In this document: positions 7,069 through 10,852 of the stretch, piece by piece
Position numbering within the stretch: position 1 is the stretch's first letter
Layout: the number at the start of each line of letters is the position of its first letter
From: DATDMG01 sp036518955
GTDB taxonomy: Bacteria > Actinomycetota > Actinomycetes > Actinomycetales > Kineosporiaceae
Length of the DNA stretch: 10,852 bases
Reading direction: 5' to 3'
NCBI GenBank assembly: GCA_036518955.1
Contig: DATDMG010000532.1
Coordinates: 1 to 10,852, forward strand
Notes under the pieces: model-generated
Told to the model about the DNA's origin: nothing
What the model saw: the letters and a program-made list of their open reading frames with translations, nothing else
Databases searched by the model: none
Translations under genes and position numbers: made by a program

Positions 7069-8426
7069 TCGTCCGGCAACTCGTCACCACCTACGTGCTG
7101 CTCGTGGCCTTGGCCATCGGCTTGTTCACGGTGCCGGTGGCCATCACCCTCACCGGGGAACTGCGCGCCGACGCGGAGGCTGCCGTACGTCGGGAAGCCG
7201 GCACCGCCGCACTGCTCCTGCGGCAGAGCACCCGCCCGTCGCGACTGGCCCTGGCCAGCCTTGCCGAAAGCTACTCCCGGGAAACTCCAGGCCGGCTGGA
7301 CGTCGAGCTGGCCGAAGGCAAGGCGGCGACGCCACTACCGCTGCCACCCGCCCCCGGCGATCCAGCGTTCACCGCCGCCCTGGCCGGACGGGAGTGGGCG
7401 GCCTGGGGGCCGTCCGCGGTTCTGGGCTCCACCGGCTTCGTGCTCGGCCTCCCGGTGCGCAACCAGACCGGCGGGGTCATGGGCGTGGTGAGGATCAGCT
7501 ATCCCTCCGAGCCGGTGGACCGCCGGATCCGACAGATCTGGCTCTTCCGGGCGACGCTCGCCGGCCTGGTCCTCGCGATGGCGGCGTTGCTCGGCATCCT
7601 GCTCGCCCGGCGCCTCACCTGGCCCCTGCGACAGCTCACCACGATGGCGGTCGGTCTGCGCGACGGCGACCTGACCGCCCAGGCGCCGGAGTCCGGCCCG
7701 CTCGAGGTCCGCGACCTGGCGCGCACCTTGAACACCGCGGCCGGCACCATCAACGTGCTGATGCGCTCCCAGCGAACGTTCGTCGCCGACGCCTCGCACC
7801 AGTTGCTGACTCCCTTGACGGCATTGCGCCTCGCCCTGGACAACGTCGCCGACGGCAGCACGAACAGCGCGGTGCGCGAGGACGTCGAGCGGGCCACCGC
7901 CGAGGTGGTCCGGATGACCAGGATCGTCAACGGCCTGCTGGTCCTGGCCAAGGCCGAAGCGGGGCTCTCCACCCGGACGGGGGTGCGCGTCGAGCAGGTG
8001 GTGCGTGACCGCTTCGAGGTGTGGCGCCCGGTGGGCGACGACCGGGGAATCACGCTGCAGCTGGAGACGACGGTCGCCGACGTCGTCGCGATCACCACGC
8101 CCGGGCACCTGGAGCAGGTTCTCGACAACGTGCTGTCCAACGCCCTCGACTTCTCCCCGGACGGAGGCACCGTCACCGTCTCGCTGCGCCGCGACGCCGA
8201 TACCATCGGCATCGACGTGACGGACCAGGGGCCAGGGATGACGCCGGAGGATCGCCAGCGGGCCTTCGACCGGTTCTGGCGCGGACCGGGGAGTCGTGAC
8301 CGTGCCGGGACAGGGCTGGGGTTGGCGATCGTGCAGCGGCTGGTCACGGACGACGACGGTACGGTCTCCTTGGAGGAGGGCGCGTCGGGCGGACTCCGCG
8401 TGCGGGTGATGTTGCGAGCCGGCTGA
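7065..8426 (+). CDS. Sensor histidine kinase with HAMP domain, partner of the OmpR-type regulator
   Basis: 453 residues. TM1 (about 7-29), an extracytoplasmic sensor of about 130 residues (30-157) with no recognisable domain, TM2 (about 159-181), HAMP (about 181-234), HisKA with VADASHQLLTPLTALRL (His245), and HATPase_c: N box DNVLSNALDFSP (Asn355/Asn359), G1 DQGPGM (387-392), F box FDRFWRG and G2 GTGLGLAIVQRL. All catalytic boxes are present, so it should autophosphorylate and transfer to Asp48 of the regulator. In the H box the usual Arg (SHxLRTPL) is Leu. Start: GTG 7065, in the GTGA overlap with the regulator stop, typical of coupled pairs. The signal sensed is unknown. Confidence 0.93.
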   Translation: MIVRQLVTTYVLLVALAIGLFTVPVAITLTGELRADAEAAVRREAGTAALLLRQSTRPSRLALASLAESYSRETPGRLDVELAEGKAATPLPLPPAPGDPAFTAALAGREWAAWGPSAVLGSTGFVLGLPVRNQTGGVMGVVRISYPSEPVDRRIRQIWLFRATLAGLVLAMAALLGILLARRLTWPLRQLTTMAVGLRDGDLTAQAPESGPLEVRDLARTLNTAAGTINVLMRSQRTFVADASHQLLTPLTALRLALDNVADGSTNSAVREDVERATAEVVRMTRIVNGLLVLAKAEAGLSTRTGVRVEQVVRDRFEVWRPVGDDRGITLQLETTVADVVAITTPGHLEQVLDNVLSNALDFSPDGGTVTVSLRRDADTIGIDVTDQGPGMTPEDRQRAFDRFWRGPGSRDRAGTGLGLAIVQRLVTDDDGTVSLEEGASGGLRVRVMLRAG

Positions 8427-8432
8427 GCGGAT

Positions 8433-8448
8433 CGGGCACTCGGGCCCG
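8433..8448 (+). terminator. Possible hairpin after the two-component operon
   Basis: CGGGC-actcgg-GCCCG begins seven bases after the kinase stop codon. The stem is only 5 bp and no U-tract follows, so it may be a weak terminator or a chance structure in GC-rich DNA. Confidence 0.3.
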
Positions 8449-8451
8449 CCC

Positions 8452-8471
8452 TTGACGAACTCGCCGAACTC
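8452..8471 (+). promoter_or_regulatory. TTGACG box overlapping a CGAACTC tandem repeat
   Basis: TTGACG (8452-8457) resembles a -35 element. It overlaps two direct copies of CGAACTC (8456-8462 and 8465-8471; 9-base period). A further GAACTC lies at 8559-8564, just before the ribosome site of the next gene. This may be the promoter and activator site of the exported-protein gene. A convincing -10 box was not found. Confidence 0.35.
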
Positions 8472-8517
8472 TTACCCGGTCCTGGTCAGACCTTGTCGAT
8501 GTCCTCTCCTTCCGCTT

Positions 8518-8537
8518 CCCCATGAATCCCCATGATT
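8518..8537 (+). promoter_or_regulatory. Direct repeat CCCCATGA with 10-base period
   Basis: CCCCATGAAT (8518-8527) is followed directly by CCCCATGATT (8528-8537), nine of ten bases identical. A 10-base tandem spacing puts both copies on one helix face, as OmpR/PhoB-type regulators need. It lies about 40 bases before the ATG of the exported protein and downstream of the regulator/kinase operon, so it is a candidate operator of that regulator. Confidence 0.4.
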
Positions 8538-8564
8538 GATCTCGTCACCACGGAACGAGAACTC

Positions 8565-8570
8565 AAAGGA
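8565..8570 (+). promoter_or_regulatory. Ribosome binding site of the exported SnoaL-like protein
   Basis: AAAGGA lies seven bases before the ATG at 8578. It favours this start over the in-frame ATG at 8536, which would add 14 polar residues before the signal peptide. Confidence 0.7.
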
Positions 8571-8577
8571 CGACGAC

Positions 8578-9126
8578 ATGCGACGCTCCACCCTCACGAT
8601 TGCCGGCGCGATGCTCGGCGCAGCCGTGCTCGCCGGGCCCTTGGTCTACGAGGCCAACGCGACACCGGTCGTCCACCGCGCCGCGCCGAGAACTACCCAG
8701 ACCGCCGCCCGGATGCCGAGCGAAGCCGAGATCGCCCGGCTCTTCAGCCTCTGGAACGCCGCACTGGCGACCGGCAACCCGCAGAAGGTGGCGGACCGGT
8801 ACGCGCCGGACGCCGTCCTGCTGCCCACGGTGTCGAACCAGGTGCGTACCGACCGGGCGGGTATCGTCGACTACTTCACCCACTTTCTCACGAACAAGCC
8901 GAAGGGGAAAATCAAGAAGTCGATCGTGAAGATCCTTAGCCCCACCGCCGCCATCGACAGCGGCCTCTACGTCTTCACCCTCACGACCAACGGAAAGCAG
9001 CGGATGGTGCAGGCGCGCTACACCTTCGTGTACGAAAAGCACGGCAAGACCTGGCTCATCGTCAACCACCACTCCTCGGTCCTGCCGGAACCCGTCGCCG
9101 CGGCCTCCCGACCCTCCATCGGCTGA
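8578..9126 (+). CDS. Exported SgcJ/EcaC-type SnoaL/NTF2-fold protein
   Basis: 182 residues. The N-terminus MRRSTLTIAGAMLGAAVLAG is a signal peptide with a likely cut near ANA (about 28). A short Thr/Ala/Arg linker leads to an NTF2-like cone domain (about 48-170). Its landmarks are IARLFSLWNAALATGNPQKVADRYAPDAVLLPT, RAGIVDYFTHFL, a Lys-rich loop, GLYVFTLT, MVQARYTFVYEK and TWLIVNHHSSVLP, matching the SgcJ/EcaC or CaMKII-association/DUF4440 group. Members bind small ligands or act in stress and secondary metabolism, and many have no known reaction. Despite the family name 'oxidoreductase', no cofactor site is visible. It lies 151 bases after the kinase gene with its own leader and repeats, so it could be a target of that two-component system. 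The last codons lie in a 15-bp tandem repeat that also duplicates the stop. Confidence 0.85.
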   Translation: MRRSTLTIAGAMLGAAVLAGPLVYEANATPVVHRAAPRTTQTAARMPSEAEIARLFSLWNAALATGNPQKVADRYAPDAVLLPTVSNQVRTDRAGIVDYFTHFLTNKPKGKIKKSIVKILSPTAAIDSGLYVFTLTTNGKQRMVQARYTFVYEKHGKTWLIVNHHSSVLPEPVAAASRPSIG

Positions 9127-9153
9127 CCCTCCATCGGCTGACCCTCCATCGGC
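9110..9153. repeat. 15-bp tandem repeat, three copies, across a stop codon
   Basis: GACCCTCCATCGGCT occurs at 9110-9124 and 9125-9139, and again at 9140-9153 with a changed last base. The first copy holds the final codons of the exported-protein gene; TGA stops lie in frame at 9124-9126 and 9139-9141. It looks like replication slippage at the gene end. Confidence 0.9.
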
Positions 9154-9281
9154 CTGCCTCTCAGCGGGGGGCCGAGGGGCGCCCGTTGCGCGTCCGCCCG
9201 CCCGTCAGGTGGCCCTGGTCGAGGGTACTCGGAGGCGATGGCCCTGGACGTGAGGGCACCGGCCGATCTTCCTCGCGGAAG

Positions 9282-9295
9282 CCGCCACGAGGCGG
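9282..9295 (-). terminator. Hairpin after the 44-residue membrane protein gene
   Basis: CCGCC-acga-GGCGG is a perfect 5-bp stem with a 4-base loop, extendable by a G-U pair. It begins five bases past the small gene's stop on the minus strand and also faces the oppositely oriented gene ending at 9126. There is no U-tract. The rest of 9154-9281 holds nothing I can assign. Confidence 0.4.
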
Positions 9296-9300
9296 TGGTC

Positions 9301-9435
9301 TCAGCGGCCCAGGATGAGCCTGATCAGTTCCAGGGCCCGGGCCTGCCGGCCGGGATCGTCCGAGACCACGTACACCGCAGCCAGCACGGCCATGATCGTG
9401 GTCGACGACATCACCAGGGCTATCAGGTCGCTCAT
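9301..9435 (-). CDS. Small single-pass membrane protein, 44 residues
   Basis: The peptide begins MSDLIALVMSS, followed by a hydrophobic helix to about residue 24 (TTIMAVLAAVYVV). A short polar turn with SDDPGRQAR and an amphipathic, basic end (ALELIRLILGR) follow. GGAG six bases before the ATG (9435-9433) supports the start; the frame continues upstream to 9732 but that part is Arg/Cys-rich and lacks coding character. Short proteins of this shape (hydrophobic segment then DPxRxxRALxLL) occur in actinobacteria, in my recollection, without known function. It is divergent from the HTH-cyclotransferase fusion gene, with 274 bases between. The function is unknown. The hydrophobic start, ribosome site and following hairpin are what distinguish it from a chance frame. 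Confidence 0.62.
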   Translation of the reverse strand: MSDLIALVMSSTTIMAVLAAVYVVSDDPGRQARALELIRLILGR

Positions 9436-9709
9436 CGGTGGCTCCGATCTCTCGTCCGGACGAAACGCGGCACCACGTCGGCGTCCCGCGTGCTGCGCCC
9501 CGGCACCTGAGCACCGGGCGTCGCGATCAACCTTCGCTCGCCCGGCCTCGCACGTCAGGACGGGCTGACGCATCAGGCATCCCCGCGTACAGCTCTTGCC
9601 GGCCGGCGCCAGGCACGCCACGCGACGGGCCACAGCCCGCTCCCCCGTTGCCGCACACATCAGTGGCGGCTTTACACCGCTTGCCACGATCGGCACTCTA
9701 GGTGCCATC
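9436..9709. promoter_or_regulatory. Divergent intergenic region of the small membrane protein and the HTH fusion gene
   Basis: 274 bases with no credible gene. It should hold both promoters. The only clearly structured part is next to the HTH gene: TTTACA (9671-9676), a weak -35-like match, and an inverted repeat overlapping the translation start region (9692-9706). Frames crossing the region are rich in Arg, Pro and Ser and have no ribosome sites. Confidence 0.4.
9692..9706 (+). promoter_or_regulatory. Inverted repeat GGCAC-N5-GTGCC before the HTH fusion gene
   Basis: Perfect 5-base arms around TCTAG end three bases before the ATG at 9710. The right part includes AGGTG (9700-9704), the only candidate ribosome site. 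A protein bound here, possibly the HTH product itself, or an RNA hairpin, could block expression. Autoregulation is an inference. Confidence 0.35.
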
Positions 9710-10852
9710 ATGACCACGCCCAGAGACGACACGGTCGGCGACGGACCCGCCGCTGACCCTGCCCCCGCTGACCGGCTGGCGCGACTGCGGGAGCAGATCC
9801 GGACGGCCCACCTGCGCGCAGGCCGGCCCAGCTACCGCGAGATCAGCCGCAGCACGGGCCACGCGGTCAGCCACACCACCGTCAGCAAGATCATTCGATG
9901 TGACTGCCCGCCTGCCTGGGCCTCCCTGGAGCCTGTCCTGAACGCGCTGGGCGCTGACGTGGACACGATCCGGGAACTCTGGGTGGCCCTCCACCAGCCA
10001 GAAGCCGCCCCCGCCGGCCTCCAGGCCGACGCCACCGCCCCCAGCGCACCGACCGGGCCGGCCGCCACGGACGGCCCCCCGGACCAGCCTGACCCATCGG
10101 CCGCCGCCCAGCGTGCCCGCCGATCCTCCCGCCGGTCGCAGACCACCGTGTTCACCATGGGCTCCGACCTCTACATGACCGCCTTCTACAAGTTCCTGGC
10201 CGGCAAGATCGCCGAAGCTCGGCACTCCGTCTACATCACCGGTGACGGCGTCACGGAGACCGGCGGCGAGCCGCTGCACCCCGACCTCGCCGCCGCCCCG
10301 TGGACCGCGCTCAGAAACGGAGCACACGTCGTCCGCGTCCAGACCACCCCGATCATCGGCGACTTCTGGTTCAGCCAGCTCCACGCCATGGTCACCGAGT
10401 TCCCCCAGACCTTCGAGCTGCGGGCCCTGGCAACTCCGGTCAACGTCACCCGGGTCCACCTCTGCGCGATCGACGTGGACGATCCGGACCGCAACGTGGC
10501 CGAGATGATGCTCCAGACACCCCGCTACCTCGGCACCCGCCGCCTCAACCTCGCCACCACCGCCATGTTCGTCGAGGGCCACCAGCTGCTCGCCCAGTCC
10601 TTCCGCGACCAGATCCTCGACCTCGGCACCACCGCGCCGGCCGAACACCTGACCAGCGGACCGGCCGTCGAACGCTTCTTCCGTGGCGAGCACTACTTCG
10701 CGTACGGCTCCAACATGGATCAAGCCCAGATGACCCAGCGCTGCCCCAGCGCCCGGCTCCTCGGCCCGGCAACCCTGCCCGACCACCGGTTGGTCTTCAA
10801 CCGCAGCGGCACCTACCGCCCCGGCCGCGTCGCCAACCTCCAGGCCTCCCCC
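9710..10852 (+). CDS. HTH - central domain - gamma-glutamylcyclotransferase-like fusion protein, 3'-truncated
   Basis: Open from the ATG at 9710 to the window end: 381 residues, no stop. Residues about 21-93 form an Xre-like HTH (SYREISRSTGHAVSHTTVSKII, then LEPVLNALGADVDTIRELW), like those that precede large effector domains in actinobacteria. A Pro/Ala linker (97-143) follows. The central domain (about 146-305) starts ARHSVYITGDG and holds ALRNGAHVVRVQTTP, VHLCAIDVDDPD and AMFVEGHQLLAQSFRDQILDL. Its order of strands and helices recalls a PLD-like fold, but no HxK...D motif is visible, so this is tentative. From 328, HYFAYGSNMDQAQMTQRCPSARLLGPATLPDHRLVFNR matches the start of the gamma-glutamylcyclotransferase/AIG2-like domain; YGSNM (332-336) is its substrate-binding loop. 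The catalytic Glu would lie beyond the window. It may be a regulator or effector acting on gamma-glutamyl amides; the function is unknown. Confidence 0.85.
   Translation, partial: MTTPRDDTVGDGPAADPAPADRLARLREQIRTAHLRAGRPSYREISRSTGHAVSHTTVSKIIRCDCPPAWASLEPVLNALGADVDTIRELWVALHQPEAAPAGLQADATAPSAPTGPAATDGPPDQPDPSAAAQRARRSSRRSQTTVFTMGSDLYMTAFYKFLAGKIAEARHSVYITGDGVTETGGEPLHPDLAAAPWTALRNGAHVVRVQTTPIIGDFWFSQLHAMVTEFPQTFELRALATPVNVTRVHLCAIDVDDPDRNVAEMMLQTPRYLGTRRLNLATTAMFVEGHQLLAQSFRDQILDLGTTAPAEHLTSGPAVERFFRGEHYFAYGSNMDQAQMTQRCPSARLLGPATLPDHRLVFNRSGTYRPGRVANLQASP

Noticed and set aside
9161..9514. 117-codon minus-strand frame
   Set aside because: Low-complexity Arg/Pro/Gly product with no ribosome site. 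It overlaps the better supported 44-residue frame in another register.
9698..10786. 362-codon minus-strand frame
   Set aside because: It lies exactly opposite the HTH-cyclotransferase gene, whose plus-strand translation has recognisable domains. The minus-strand product is Gly/Val-rich repeats of GG and DG without any fold signature.

Overview
The window is high-GC DNA with dense G/C-ending codons, several GTG starts and 4-base gene overlaps. It carries a complete four-gene 'conservon' (cvn) operon, which points to an actinobacterium (Streptomyces, Frankia or Pseudonocardia-like). The genus cannot be fixed from the sequence. I see no rRNA, tRNA, CRISPR array, insertion sequence or phage gene.

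Left part (1-1960): the 3' end of a secreted CE1/PHB-depolymerase-type esterase meets, tail to tail, a complete secreted class-2 lipase (EstA type) on the minus strand. The 252-base spacer upstream of the lipase holds a perfect 9-bp GC hairpin, probably the end of the conservon transcript. It also holds two copies, in opposite orientation, of a 16-base element matching at 15 of 16 positions.

Centre-left (1961-6066, minus strand): cvnA (NIT-domain sensor kinase), cvnB (roadblock/LC7), cvnC (DUF742) and cvnD (MglA-like GTPase) overlap one another and are presumably translationally coupled. By family knowledge they form a membrane-associated signalling complex resembling a eukaryotic G-protein system. 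The cytochrome P450 that often follows cvnD is absent; the lipase lies there instead.

Centre-right (6067-9153, plus strand): across a 333-base divergent control region lies a conventional two-component system, an OmpR-type regulator coupled by a GTGA overlap to a HAMP histidine kinase. It is followed by a small exported SnoaL/NTF2-fold protein of the SgcJ/EcaC type. The leader of that last gene has tandem direct repeats with 9- and 10-base periods, plausible binding sites for the neighbouring regulator.

Right edge (9154-10852): a 44-residue single-pass membrane protein on the minus strand is divergent from a gene that runs off the window. That gene encodes an N-terminal Xre-like HTH, a central domain that I tentatively compare with a PLD-like fold lacking the HKD motif, and the start of a gamma-glutamylcyclotransferase/AIG2-like domain (FAYGSNM). 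This three-part fusion, next to a tiny membrane protein and in a lineage expected to use mycothiol rather than glutathione, is the most unusual object here.
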